NCBI GenBank assembly: GCA_022560025.1
Contig: JAFISE010000039.1
Location: 157,320-221,319 of the forward strand
Source: Stagonosporopsis chrysanthemi
Taxonomy: Eukaryota > Ascomycota > Dothideomycetes > Pleosporales > Didymellaceae
Length of the DNA: 64,000 nucleotides
Direction of reading: 5' to 3'
Positions 11,928 to 23,158 of this stretch are shown one piece after another (the first letter of the stretch is position 1; every line of letters starts with the position of its first letter). The notes below the pieces were generated by a model, which was given only the letters and a program-made list of their open reading frames with translations, did no database searches and was not told the origin of the DNA. A program made the translations under genes and the position numbers.

Positions 11928-13328
11928 ATGGTCAAGGGACAGGTCCTTTCTCTCGTTTTGACGCAGTGCGCATACCTCGCTTCAGCAGCTCCTCATGCCT
12001 GCCGAGCGCGATCTGCCGCTCCTTTAAAGTCATCAGCTACTTCTACAGCTCCCGCGCTCGAGTCCTCATCCGCTGCCCCCCTTTCTGTCCGCGCCGACGC
12101 CGCAGCTCCCGCTGAGTATACCGCCAATCCCAGCATCGGTGGTGGAGGGTCCGACTTCGTTGAGTCGGCTCATTTCCGTGTCCTGGCCGCATCCTCGTCT
12201 GCTAAGGCGAACACGACCCTTCAGCACCTTGAAGCAGCACATTCCTGCTTTGTCGAAACCCTGGGGTGGCGCACCCCCGGCTTATCCTTCAATACCGGCG
12301 GCGTTGGCAATGAAGTCGGCCCCTGGTACAAGTTGAATGTTTATAGCAAGCAGCAATCCGAACTGGTTGGCGCTGCTGGTGTTCAGGGTACAGACATGGA
12401 AGCTGGTCTCGCGTACTTAGAGGTTGTGGACGAATATCTTGATGTACCCGATGTTGTCGTGCACGAGTTCGGTCATAGCATGCATTTGAGCGAGAAGAAC
12501 TGGATTCACCAGGGTAACACTGGTGCTTGGTGGGAACCAATTGCGAATTTTATCGCCGACACTTATATTGCTACGCCGACGTGCAACGCTGCGCGCGCCG
12601 CGCACGGTTTGTCGGGTGAGGAAGGAGACTCTGTCATCGCATTGCAAAAGGTCATTGGCGACAGCTACCAAGTCCTGGTCGACGGCACCCCGGAGTCTGC
12701 AAACTACTACGAAAGCTGGCCGTTCCTTGCATACCTGACAAACAACCCAGACAACTATCCTGGCCTCGGAAACGATACTCTTCTTCGCATGATCCGCGAA
12801 TACAAAATCGACTCTAACGAGACGCCCCTGCATTCGCTCGAGCGCCTGCTCACAGAAGCAACGGGCAACATTACTGTCCAGCACGCCGTCGGCCGCTACT
12901 GGGCGCATATGGCGTATGTCGACATCGGCCACCCCAAAGCACACGAAGCATTTACCGCCCAGCGCCGCACTTTGACCTACGACAACCTCGATGGCACGAG
13001 CGGAGAGTACACGGTCAAGCCTGCGCGCGCGCCTCGGTACATGGGTGCAAATATCATTCCGCTCTCTGCTACTGGAACTTCTGTCGATGTGGAAATCACG
13101 GCACAAGATCAGGGGTACACAGCTACGCTGGTCGTGTCCAGCGCGTCGGGCGTTGAGTACACCGACGTTGTAGCTGGAAAGGGCAGCGTCCAGGTTGCGG
13201 ATGGCGATGAGGTGAGCTTGGTTGTTGCGAAGACGCCTGAGCTGGTCATGTATGATGCATTCGAGATCAGTGATGAGCTCAATCAGGGTCTGCAGTACAG
13301 TGTCAAGATCACCGGTGCTACTGCTTAG
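11928..13328 (+). CDS. Secreted HExxH metallopeptidase-like protein (DUF6055-type)
   Basis: A single exon of 466 residues. The first 20 residues form a signal peptide ending near SAAPH, then an Ala/Ser-rich spacer. The centre carries HEFGHSMH (about residue 183), a zincin HExxH motif, and 18 residues after its second His-bearing turn WWEPIANFIAD, placed as the third zinc ligand Glu would be in gluzincins. The region starting AHFRVL and the AWWEPIA motif resemble fungal DUF6055 proteins; the C-terminus (about 360-466) is beta-rich. The protein is predicted to be secreted and zinc-dependent, with unknown substrate. Peptidase activity is inferred from the motif; several N-glycosylation sequons fit secretion. 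Confidence 0.75.
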   Translation: MVKGQVLSLVLTQCAYLASAAPHACRARSAAPLKSSATSTAPALESSSAAPLSVRADAAAPAEYTANPSIGGGGSDFVESAHFRVLAASSSAKANTTLQHLEAAHSCFVETLGWRTPGLSFNTGGVGNEVGPWYKLNVYSKQQSELVGAAGVQGTDMEAGLAYLEVVDEYLDVPDVVVHEFGHSMHLSEKNWIHQGNTGAWWEPIANFIADTYIATPTCNAARAAHGLSGEEGDSVIALQKVIGDSYQVLVDGTPESANYYESWPFLAYLTNNPDNYPGLGNDTLLRMIREYKIDSNETPLHSLERLLTEATGNITVQHAVGRYWAHMAYVDIGHPKAHEAFTAQRRTLTYDNLDGTSGEYTVKPARAPRYMGANIIPLSATGTSVDVEITAQDQGYTATLVVSSASGVEYTDVVAGKGSVQVADGDEVSLVVAKTPELVMYDAFEISDELNQGLQYSVKITGATA

Positions 13329-13775
13329 GGATCTTAGCCACATGTGGATTTTGTGCCAGATCGGGCTTCTGTACATTCTTCTTTCGCTTTTCCATACTTA
13401 TACTTTGTCATCGTCACAAGTTTCGAGTTTCGTTCCTTCTCGGTGAAACCAGTAGCTCCTATGCTGAACAGTAGGAACAGCTAAGCAGGTCCTGTTCGCA
13501 GTACCAGTGATACACTGGGGGCGGTACCAAATTTAAATCAACAATCAACCTGTTCTCATTGACATTAGTGTTTGTGGAGAACGATGGTTCAGCTCGCGTG
13601 CCGTGCCCCAACCCAGCTAGAGCCTAGAGGCCGTCGACTGCCGCCCGGGACCACTACGTCATTGCTGCGCGCAAATGTCGAAGCTATTATAGACACGCCT
13701 GTGCAGCTTCACCCTCCCAACCCTAGCTATCGCCTTCCGCGCGCACAGTAGCCTCCTTTTACACCTCACAACAAT
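13329..13775. other. Intergenic region
   Basis: No gene seen. The first 120 bases look like the 3' flank of the protease gene; the last 100, with C- and CT-rich leader, precede the small membrane protein. Confidence 0.5.
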
Positions 13776-14430
13776 ATGTCTGAATCATTGGCCGCTTTCC
13801 GTACCGGGCGCAGCAAGGACCTGGCCCAGCTCGCCGAGGATCACATTAACCATGAGTACGTTCTATTGAGCAGCGCGAGTTAGCTAGTCCTGACATTGAG
13901 CAGTTTGAGCCAGCAAGACCAGGAGCTCCTGAAGAGCGCAGCTAAGAAAGTGGGGACCCACGCGACCGTGGCCTCAATGGCTGGACTTGGTCTCGGTCTC
14001 TTCGCTGCCATCCGACTGCGCAGGATGCGCGTAGCCTATTTCCAGGCCTTCCGAGCGATGGAGAAGCCAGTCGAGCTTCGTTTCGCGGATGGCCGAGTTG
14101 GTGAGTCCCACAAAATTCCAATATAATACAGGACCACGGGCTAACGTGCGCGCAGAACCCATTCCTGACATCTCCGCACAGCTCGCACCCTCGCGATGGG
14201 GCGACGCTGCAACTTACTTCTTCTTCTCGGTTGCCGGCCTCTTCCTCGGTGGTGAGCTCGGTCTGATCACCGGAACCGCATCGGCGACACGAACCATTAC
14301 AAGCGACCCGGCCGCGAAGGAGCGTATTGAGAAGGCCTTCAAGAACTACCGTGTTGACGTCCTGAAGCGCGAGATCAAGGCGCTGGAAGGCAAGAGTACG
14401 TTTGAGCAGATGTTCTCTAGCTCAGCATGA
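13776..14430 (+). CDS. Small two-helix membrane protein, function unknown
   Basis: Exons 13776-13855, 13904-14100 and 14156-14430 encode 183 residues; the codons GA|T and G|AA bridge the introns. Two Gly-rich hydrophobic helices are visible, one in the middle (SMAGLGLGLFAAIRL) and one near residue 120 (FFFSVAGLFLGGELGLITG). They are linked by a basic segment, and the C-terminal tail is charged and helical. The glycine ladder recalls membrane-bending or mitochondrial inner membrane proteins, but I do not recognise the family. The splice model has good signals, and the coherent short ORF across three exons argues that this is a real gene. Confidence 0.75.
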
Positions 14431-15057
14431 CTGGCCGAGGTCTCAGGCATGAGAAGGATCGTCCACTTCATACTCTATTGGAAGCCCCATTGATATGGTG
14501 GAATGACGGCCCTTTTTTTTTGTACATATATGATGCTTGAATGAATCAACAGAATTCTACGACTCTTGGCATACCTAGGCATGACATTGAGAGAACCAGC
14601 TTTGCCTTCCATCAGCACACACTCTCACCACCCCGCACTCCCCAGCAACACTGAAAACATTCGACGATCCAGACCTCGTTACGTGTTGCGCTAAAGGGAG
14701 TGTCGGCAAAGCCTGTGCGGCTCTGCAAATCAATGGCTGCAGTGATGCGGCTGCAAGGCTTAGCCTGTACCAAAACGGGGCTAAGACGTCACATCAAGGA
14801 GGTTGATGCAGCCAGCACTGGTCTTGAAAAGCACTGCCGCAGCGCTCAGGCTTGGGCCTCAACAACCGCCTGCTGCCTCCGACGTGCCTGCCAGTTCCTG
14901 TCACGGCCTTTCCGCGACATCCTTTGCTACTGGGTTGCTTGCTTGACACAAACGGATCTTCACAATTTTGGCGTTCCTGCATCATCAATAACACTGCATC
15001 TCTTGGGACTGAATCACAAAATACATCGCTATATTTACACTCGACCCTGCGTCGATC
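14431..15057. other. Intergenic region
   Basis: No gene supported. The open frame at 14700-15116 overlaps the next gene's start in another frame and has no recognisable features. Confidence 0.5.
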
Positions 15058-16434
15058 ATGAGAGGCACAACACTGTCTCTACTCTGGCTTGCCGGCCTCG
15101 CTGTAGCCCAGAGTGACTCGTCTTCAGCATCGCAGTCTGTCATCACTCTGACCGGCACCCAAAGGCAGCTCTCTGGTGGCGAGTTTGGCGGCTCCGTCAC
15201 AGTACCATCGGACTTCGAAGGCAGCACGTTCGCGACTTTGACCAGCGCGTCATCCGGGAGCACTGCTTCAGCCAACGCAACTGTCTCAGCGTCTACAGAT
15301 GGATCCGTTATTGAAATTGGTGGCAGTAACAGGACGAGGACACCGAGCGGATCTGCCACAGGCTCGGCAGCCCTGCCTCAGAATACGCAACCGTGCAACA
15401 ACTATGTCGAGTTCTGCAATCGTAAATATTCCAACATTACAGAGGTCGCCGCGCACAACTCGCCTTTCACAAAGGAGCGCAATGTAGGACGTAACCAGGA
15501 CTACGGCGTGACTCAACAGCTGAATGATGGCATCCGCATGCTCCAGGGACAGGCTCATTACATTAATGGCACGCTTTACTATTGCCACAGCTCTTGCGAT
15601 CTCCTCAATGCCGGCACGGTCGAGGATTATCTGAAGGAGGTGGTAGCATGGGTTGAAACACACCCATTCGACGTCGTCACAATCATTTTTGGCAACTACG
15701 ACTACGAGCGGCAAGACGGGAACGGTAATCCCCTCGTCACATCCTCCAACTTCGACGAACCTATCAGATCCTCTGGTCTCTACGACTACGTCTACCAGCC
15801 ACCCAAGACCGCCATGGAGCTCGCCGACTGGCCCACTCTTGGGCAAATGCTGCTCTCGCAGAAGCGCGTTGTGACGTTCATCGACTACAATTTCGACACC
15901 GATGCCGTGCCCTACCTTTTGTGGGAGTTCTACAATATGTGGGAGACACCATACTCGCCGACCGACCCCAGCTTCCCTTGCACGATTGGGCGACCGGACG
16001 GAGTAAGCGACGAGAAGGCGCGGGACATGCTCTACCTCGCAAACCACAACCTGAACGTCGAGATCGGGATCGCAGGTCTGAACCTGCTGGTTCCCAACGT
16101 TGCCGCAACAAACACTACAAACGGAATCGAGGGCGATGGCAGCCTGGGCTTGATGTCCAACCAGTGCACCTGTAAGTCTTTCCCATAAGGATGCGCGGCT
16201 GTCACATGCTAATGCACAACAGCTGACTGGGGTCGCCCACCGAACTTCCTCCTTGTCGACTTCTACAACCAGGGACCAATCAACGGCTCCGTCTTCGAGG
16301 TTGCCGCGCGCGCGAACAATGTCACATACGACCGTCAATGCTGCGGCAGGGCGACATCGCTCGGGGCCGTGCTTCTGACGCCGTCGGTGACGTACTTGGC
16401 GCTTGTCGTCGCCGCCATTGGCCTCTTGATGTAG
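15058..16434 (+). CDS. GPI-anchored PLC-like phosphodiesterase
   Basis: Exons 15058-16171 and 16223-16434 encode 441 residues. A signal peptide (about 1-19, ending LAVAQ) leads into a Ser/Thr-rich region, then a PI-PLC X-like TIM barrel beginning CNNYVEFCNR. EVAAHNSPF holds the first catalytic-type histidine, and YYCHSSC lies where the second is expected. The C-terminus is a hydrophobic segment (TYLALVVAAIGLLM) without a cytosolic tail, typical of a GPI attachment signal. Such proteins are found on fungal cell surfaces; substrate is unknown. Cysteine-rich, with many Asn-X-Ser/Thr sequons. Confidence 0.88.
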
Positions 16435-17184
16435 GAAGGTGTAGAGAAGAATTGGATACAAATGTAGATGGGATGTTATCTGGGTAATGAGCATTGGACG
16501 GCGTTTTAGAGCACGTACAAGAATTCGGTTTAGCATAGCATAGCACCAAGCTGCACATACACAGTACGCCCTCATCATGGCAACGTCCCCAACCTCCTTC
16601 GCACAGCTCCTCCTCCCACCTCCTCGCTCCTTTTCGTCCGCGGAATGAAACGCTCCCTCGCATTCCACCGTTCAGCCACCGTTACGCCGCGTTTCAGCCC
16701 GCTCGTTGGAACTGCTGCGCCCATCTCCCCGGCCTATGCTACGTAAGATTACGGAGCGAAGGATTCGCGACATGGGGTCGTTCTTGGCTGCCTCACGGTC
16801 CAATCCCCGTGCGCACCCCAATGCGGCTTGTGCGTACCGATGCCAGCACGTTTTGCAATATGGGGAAATGGGCTATGGCCGTGCGTGGAATACGCGCGTA
16901 GGGAATTTGTTTTGCGGACTAGTGGACCGTGTTGTTCTTGTTGCCGGTGAAATCTGCCTTTTCTTGACCAGTGAAATTGTCAGTGGGAGTAATTCAGCTT
17001 TTGCTCGAGAGGGAAATGTTTCAAGTGCCACGTCTTGTGAAAAAAGCAAATAACAAGGTATATGGTGAAGTCTAGTGTATGTACAAAAAATGAAGGCTAT
17101 CTACAGCTTCGCCTTAGCGGCCAGGACCCGCAGTGCCCCCCCCCCCCTTTCTTCTTGATTGACCACGCCGAATAGGCGAGCAGC
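16435..17184. other. Convergent intergenic region
   Basis: It lies between the 3' ends of the PLC-like gene (+) and the pectin lyase gene (-). No gene seen. A run of C occurs at about 17137-17147. Confidence 0.5.
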
Positions 17185-18315
17185 TTACAAGCGTCCGAAA
17201 CCAGCGGTGTTGACAACGTTCTTGGCAACAGCGGCGGTGGAAGCAGAAGCGACGTTCTTGCCCTTGAAGTTGGCGAGGAAGCTGGTGTCAGTGCCGGCAA
17301 GGGTGCCAGAGGTACCGTAAGCGTTCATCTCGCAGTTGTGGCCGAGGTAGGTCTTGCAAGCAGCGTTGTTGGAGCCCGAGGCGAAGACCTTGCCGGGGAG
17401 ACCAGCCTGGGCGGGAGCATCGACGTTCTGGAAGACGTTGCCCTCGGCGAGGATGCTGGCACCGGAGTCAGCCTCGAAGGCGTGGGAAATGGCGTAGAAG
17501 TAGTTGTTGACGGCGTGGAGCAGAGTGTTGCCGGCAACCTTGGGGGAGCGGCCGGAGGTGTGGTGGACGTAGTTGTTCTTGAAGGTGACGGTGTCGGAGG
17601 AGCCGGTGAAGTACAAGCCCCAGTAGTGGCGACCGTCGCAGGTGGCGGACCAGGAGGAGGCACCGTTGATCTCGTTGTTGGAGATGGTAACGCGGCCGGA
17701 GGCCTTGTTGCCGAGGACAATGTGCTGGCGGGCGATCAGGTCGGTGGTAACGTGATCAATCCAGATAAGGTCGGCACCGTCAACGGTGATGGCATCACCA
17801 CCCCAGACGTACTGAGGGTTGATGTTGGTGAAGCGGACGTTCTGGATGATGACGTTCTTGGCGTTGGAGACGATGCGGATACCCTTGCCCTTGATGACAC
17901 CCTTGGAACCCTGGCCGATGAGGGACTTGTTGGAGCCAACGGTCATACCGAGCATACCAGCCTTGTCATACTTGATGCCAGAGACCTTGGGGGCGTTGGG
18001 CTGGTAGTTGTCGCACCAGCCATCCTTGTTGATGGCCTTCTGGCAGGTGGAGCCAGTGCCCCAGGGAGCGCACCCAGCAGAGGTAGCGGTACCCTCAGTT
18101 CCGGTGAAGTCGAAGGTCTTGGTCAAGACGATGACACGGGGAGATGAGTCGGCGAGGTAGCTGATGAGCTGAGCAGTGGTGGAAGGGTAGACGGGGGCAG
18201 CGGATCCACCACCAGTAACGCCCTTGGCGAAACCCTCAGCAGCGCCCTTGACGGCATCAGCACCGAAGGCTGAGCCAGCAAGTGCCGCGACGGCAGTGAA
18301 GATAGTGAACTTCAT
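17185..18315 (-). CDS. Secreted pectin lyase, polysaccharide lyase family 1
   Basis: A single exon of 376 residues. The start at 18315 gives MKFTIF and a signal peptide ending near FGADA; an ATG at 18348 would put 11 extra residues before it. The mature protein begins with the EGFAKGVTGGG motif of pectin lyases. The parallel beta helix has VWGGDAITVDG, WIDHVTTDLI and SGRSPKV (catalytic Arg and binding residues), and the family's disulfide cysteines. Pectin lyases (EC 4.2.2.10) cleave methylated homogalacturonan outside the cell by beta-elimination. Codons are strongly C-ending, suggesting high expression. The exact substrate (pectin rather than pectate) is inferred from similarity to the Aspergillus pectin lyase branch. 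Confidence 0.93.
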   Translation of the reverse strand: MKFTIFTAVAALAGSAFGADAVKGAAEGFAKGVTGGGSAAPVYPSTTAQLISYLADSSPRVIVLTKTFDFTGTEGTATSAGCAPWGTGSTCQKAINKDGWCDNYQPNAPKVSGIKYDKAGMLGMTVGSNKSLIGQGSKGVIKGKGIRIVSNAKNVIIQNVRFTNINPQYVWGGDAITVDGADLIWIDHVTTDLIARQHIVLGNKASGRVTISNNEINGASSWSATCDGRHYWGLYFTGSSDTVTFKNNYVHHTSGRSPKVAGNTLLHAVNNYFYAISHAFEADSGASILAEGNVFQNVDAPAQAGLPGKVFASGSNNAACKTYLGHNCEMNAYGTSGTLAGTDTSFLANFKGKNVASASTAAVAKNVVNTAGFGRL

Positions 18316-20198
18316 CTTGAGTAGAAGAAATGAATGGATAGCAAACACAGTTTGCTTTGAAGTGAAAGACTGAAGTTGGAAGGGTGAATGAGTGTCAAGG
18401 CGAGGCTTGGAAACTAGAAGAACGGCGAAGCATCTTATCTTTATAACTCACGATCCTGACTTGAGGCCGTGGGGCCTAGTCAGCCCAGTGGACGGATAAT
18501 TGTGTTACGAGTAAGATCCAGGTGGCTCATCACCAAGATGTCGTCGGTACCTGCATGGTAATCAGACCTGCACCCACAAATAATGACCCAGCGGAGGCGT
18601 TCTTCCAACGTAGCCAGGTTGTACCGTGGGTTGCACCCCCTGCTGGCCATGGCAAAGGAGAAAGTGCCATTCCGGACGTTGATTTACTAAGGGGATAGTT
18701 GCGTTGCAAGCGGAATAGTCTCGGAGGGCTTGAGCGTGCTGGGATAGTATCGGAGAATACCTTGTTAGTCCGTTTCATCTGCAAGGAGGTCTGATAAAGC
18801 ACGTTGGACAAGGCTGCCGCGCCAGCCTTCAGCCGCGTCCAGACTACCGATTACAGGTTAGCGTGCAGAGTGTTTCATGAGCTTATGATAGTTAAGATTG
18901 TAGGATTGGCATGCCGCAGACCTAGACGCGGCTCACGGACGTCGCATCGTCAGAAAGGAATTGTGCGGTGTGCACTCTGTCACGCTTTACCGAGGCGGTG
19001 GACACCTTAGGCTACTCGCCAGATGGTACTCTCAGGCCATTGCTGCGAAAAGATGCGATTGAATATTTCTCAAGGCTGTCATTTCTGGTACACCTGTCAA
19101 TACCGAAAATGCGCCGTTGGCGAAGACTTTGAGAGTGGGCCAAGTGTGGTGCGAACGCGGCCGCTAGGAAGTAAAGAACGCGGTCAGATGAGACTTCGTG
19201 GAGAGACGTCGCTCAGCGTCGGCGATACTCGCAATGTTGTTGAAGACGACGCGCGGTATGTAGGTCGGGAGACATAGATGGAACTTGGAATCTGGACGAT
19301 GAACCAAGGCTTGGAGCACGTGTCGTCGTCAGACTAAAATTGGCTGGCGTAAGATTGAGGTAGGCAACGGCAGCTTCCAGACCTCTCCACTCCTTTCAGG
19401 ACCAAGTCGAATTGTGAAGCGTGGTAAAGGAGTCTCTGCTCCACCCGTATAGCTTGCAGTGGAGAATCCAGCTTGAATTCCCTTCTCAACATTCACGTTG
19501 CACGTTTACACGGCATAGTACACACACAGTACCTTCACTGGATTTTATCGCCATACAAACACAGGCACTGGATAGGTTCAGATACTACTCTATACTACTA
19601 GAATGTGTATCGACGGCGCAGCTGCCTGGGCAAGATCTCTCGCCGGTACAGGCGATATCCCATGAGACACGGTGTTGGACGTGCTGTCTCAAGCTGCACA
19701 GGCATGCTCGCTCGCTATGAGTGCCTTGCCCAGTTTTTCTTTGACTTCCACAGTCTTTTCCTCAGCCAGCGGCCCCAATCTGAATAAGAATAGGTGCAAT
19801 GTACGCTTGCGCCCGGTGCACTGGAACAAAACACAGATCTCGGACGCTATCTTCGTTGACGTGATGCACTGTTCTCAGATCTGTCATAACACGGCTTAAT
19901 GACAATCTACCTGACCACCGAGTCTGTCTGTTGCACACCAGGTATCGTAGGTTCAATGCTTCCACATGCATGAGGCCTGATGCGGCTAGAGCAGGTTGCC
20001 ACGTAGGCACACAACTGCCAGTCTGCGTGATAACAGCATTTCTCTCCACAGTTTGACAGATCCCAGTTACACGACATGAGAAAATGAGCAGTAGACCCAG
20101 GCCAAATCAACTGTCTCCACAGCAGCGCAGTACAATAGCTACACGTGGCCACTGTCTCAAGGCCAAAGGATCACAAGGCTGAAGCACCATCACTTACC
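18316..20198. other. Long intergenic region, no gene seen
   Basis: About 1.9 kb upstream of both the pectin lyase (-) and the Ser/Arg-rich gene (+), thus a shared divergent promoter region. Short open frames on both strands show no domain, no signal peptide and no supported introns. The last 150 bases before 18315 are A/G-rich, as expected of the lyase leader. Confidence 0.5.
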
Positions 20199-21236
20199 AT
20201 GGTCTACTACGAAGAATCCCGCACGAACCGCGACACCCATCATCAACCTCGAAGGAGACACAAATCCAGACACGCACCTGTATTGCAACCTCGCGGGACG
20301 AACGACGTCAGGTACACTTCGCCCGAAGTCCAAGCTCCCAGCCCTTCACCGCCCCGGCGCCGGCGATGGGCAACAGGCTACATCGATCGGCAATCCTGCC
20401 CCTCCTACGCATACATCAATGCTCGCTCCCGCTCCCCGGACAGAGACCTGCCCTCGGACACGGAGTACATAGCTCCACCCCGGTATCGCACTGTGGAGTA
20501 CATCGTGTCTCAGGAGTGGCAATATGGGCATTCTTCTCGCCACAGACAGTCGTCAGACCGCGTCCGATTAGAAGGTTCGATACGCCCGTCGAGTTCAGGC
20601 ATCAAGAGTGAATACCGCGGGTCCGACGTCGAGAGTCTAGACACGCCTCCCTCTCCGCCCCGCCGCCGCCAGCACCAGCAAAGACACAAGAGTCCTCCGC
20701 TCTCGTCTTCTGCCTCATCCTCGGCCTCAGATCTGCAGCAAAAGCGCCGTCCCGCTTCCTCCGCCAGCAGACCTGCAGGCTCGGATACTGTCAGTCTACG
20801 TCGCAGCAGCAGCTCAAATCTGCGTTCTGATACGCGCTCTATCGGGTCGTTAGGGGCGCGGTCAGATGTCCAAGAATGGAGTAGGAGGGGGTGGAGAGGG
20901 AGAGAAAGGGGGGAGGGTGGAAGACGCGACCAGAGTAGTAGTGGGAGTGACAGCGAGGGCGGGTATATCTCACTCGACGGGTACATCGGGGGGAGTGATT
21001 GTGTTTCAATGCGGGGAGGGGCTAGAGTGGGAGATGAAGGTGAAGATGAAGACGGTGGGGAAGGCAGTGACGCGGTGGGCAGTGATGTTGTTTCGATAAG
21101 TGGGGAGGGAGAGGGGAGTGATGGTGTTATGGGCAGTGATGTAGAGTCCTTTGATGGAAGTGCGGGCGGTGTTTCGGAAGAGGACTGTATCGAAAATGAG
21201 CATGGTGGTTATGGGTCGAGATATCGAAGGTGGTAG
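20199..21236 (+). CDS. Disordered Ser/Arg/Gly-rich protein, function unknown
   Basis: A single exon of 345 residues from the ATG in MVYYEESR (ACCATGG context); an in-frame ATG at 20145 would add 18 residues. The N-terminal half is rich in Arg, Ser and Pro with Tyr (e.g. PRRRHKSRH, SPPRRRRW), the second half in Gly, Ser, Asp and Glu. No folded domain is visible. The composition could suit RNA binding or phase separation, but nothing proves function. The frame is open over 1 kb with biased composition, so it is probably a gene. Confidence 0.55.
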   Translation: MVYYEESRTNRDTHHQPRRRHKSRHAPVLQPRGTNDVRYTSPEVQAPSPSPPRRRRWATGYIDRQSCPSYAYINARSRSPDRDLPSDTEYIAPPRYRTVEYIVSQEWQYGHSSRHRQSSDRVRLEGSIRPSSSGIKSEYRGSDVESLDTPPSPPRRRQHQQRHKSPPLSSSASSSASDLQQKRRPASSASRPAGSDTVSLRRSSSSNLRSDTRSIGSLGARSDVQEWSRRGWRGRERGEGGRRDQSSSGSDSEGGYISLDGYIGGSDCVSMRGGARVGDEGEDEDGGEGSDAVGSDVVSISGEGEGSDGVMGSDVESFDGSAGGVSEEDCIENEHGGYGSRYRRW

Positions 21237-21533
21237 TGTATACAAGCAAGGTTCCTGAGATACAATTCGCAATGCAAGAGCAGGGCGGTGGTGAAACTGG
21301 GGATCACATTTGCTTACTAGCACCACGCTCATCCATACTTCCGACCCAGTTGGTGGGGTTTAAGCTGCTTTGAAGTCCGCTTGATAGCTCTTACATGTTA
21401 TACACAGATCTACACAACGTCTACTCCACCCAATGCATGCTTTGCTGCTGTGTTCACAGGTAAAGCGCCTGCTCGTGGCAGTTGTATTCTACAAGTCTCT
21501 CTCGCTGTGCCGTCCACTCTTGCGCGTACGCAT

Positions 21534-22571
21534 CTATGCCGCAGCAGTAGCGGTCTCGACCGGCTCAGCAGCCTCCGCAATCGGCGCCAGCTCCGCGTTG
21601 CTCATGGGACCCTTGGGCCAGGGTTTCCCGAGCGCATCCTGCACCTTCAGAATCTGGTTCTTGGGGCCGGGGACGCAGCCTGTGACCACAACCAAGCCGT
21701 TCAGCTCGTCGACCTGCAGCACTTTCAGGTTCTTGACTGTGACGCTTTCATTGCCCATGTTTCCGGCCATGCGCTTTCCGGGCAGCACACGCGAACCAGA
21801 GCCCTGCGATCCTCCGGCGGAACCCATGGCGCGGTGTGTGAGCGAGTTACCGTGTGATGCGGGTTGACCGCTGAAGCCGTGGCGTTTCATACCCTAGAAT
21901 GAACCATCAGCGCCGTCTTCACTGTAAAATGCTCACAACATCTGTAGCGCATCGTGACTTACACCAGCGAAGCCCATACCCCTCGAGATACCTCTTACGT
22001 CCACCCATTGCCCAGGCGCAAACCAATTCGCGCTAACAGTCTCGCCTACACTCAAGCCCAATCCACTCCCATCTTTGACCTTGAACTCCGCCAAATGCCT
22101 CTTTGGGCTCACGCCGGCTTGCGCGAAGTGCCCCAGCAGCGGCCGTGTGACGTTCCTGGGTTCTTTCTGCCCCGCGCCAATCTGCACAGCCCAATACCCG
22201 TGCTTGTCCCTCGTCTTGAGAGCAACAACCTCGTTGCGATCGACCTGCAGCACAGTGCAGGGTGTGCGCTTCCCTGTCTCTGGGTCGTAGAGGGCTGTCA
22301 TGCCGCGCTTGAGAGCGAGAAGGCCGGTGCGCAGAGGTGTGGAGTGCGCTTTTCGCTCTAAAGCCGCTGTTGATGTGGAATTGAGGGCGGGGTTTTCATG
22401 GCGGTGCGCAAAGCGGTCTTTCTTGGGGCCGAATGTCGATTTGATGCCGCGGGTGCTTGTGTAGGACAACGCTGGTGTGGCGGCATTGTGCTGGGAAAGG
22501 GGAATGAGCGAGCGCGTTGCTGTGGGAAGCAGGGGCAATGAGCCCCAGTTGAGGGGTGCCCTGGGTGGCAT
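21534..22571 (-). CDS. MRPL9: Mitochondrial large ribosomal subunit protein uL3m
   Basis: Exons 21963-22571 and 21534-21893 (minus strand) give 322 residues. A presequence-like N-terminus rich in Ser, Thr and Arg is followed by the uL3 domain: LLALKRGMTALYD near residue 85, WVDVRGISRGMGFAG at the end of exon 1 and GMKRHGFSGQPASHG at the start of exon 2. The intron therefore sits in the conserved loop that reaches the peptidyl transferase centre. HRAMGSAGGSQGS and PGKRMAGNMG are typical of bacterial-type L3. The product acts in mitochondrial translation. The Ala/Glu-rich C-tail is short. Confidence 0.93.
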
Positions 22572-23158
22572 TGTGTGTTGTGGAGCGACTGGTGATGGGC
22601 GGCCTCGGAGTACTGCTGGAGTTGCTGTCCAAAGTCTGGATACTTTTTGACGCTAAGGATCGTGCACGTGACGGCGCCCATGGCACCTGGGGGTTACTGA
22701 ATGTACAAGTGCATGAACGTCACTTGAGTTGAGAGCGGTGCGCTTGCTTTTATTAGATAAAGATTCAAATCTTACAGATTTCCGCCCAGATGATAGTCTA
22801 AATCAACTCGACCTTCAGCCGCTCTCACAACCCTAGTCGTTGCAGCGTGTATTCGCGCTGTTGCCTACTCAACAGATGGTATCATACCTTTTCCCGTGTC
22901 CAGTACCCTTCTCGAATACCGCCAGACCAAGGTGAACCAGAAATAAAAGCAAATATCAGGGTATCCTCCAAAAACATTGCTTCAACGCCATTAAACGCCA
23001 GCGCTATACAGTAGCGCCCAGATAATGTGAACAACAAAACTTCTCGTCCGATATTGAGACCACAGATCACGCCTGTAGTTTCGTGTAACGAGGGCCCCAA
23101 TCTACGTCATCATATGGAGACTTGCGTGCGCCGGTTGTGCGCTGTTTCTGCACCACAA
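22572..23158. other. Intergenic region
   Basis: No gene seen. It lies upstream of MRPL9 and downstream of the fusion gene, both on the minus strand. It is moderately AT-rich. Confidence 0.5.

Noticed and set aside
15286..16668. 460-codon open frame antisense to the PLC-like gene
   Set aside because: It mirrors the codon pattern of the real gene on the other strand and has no domain of its own.
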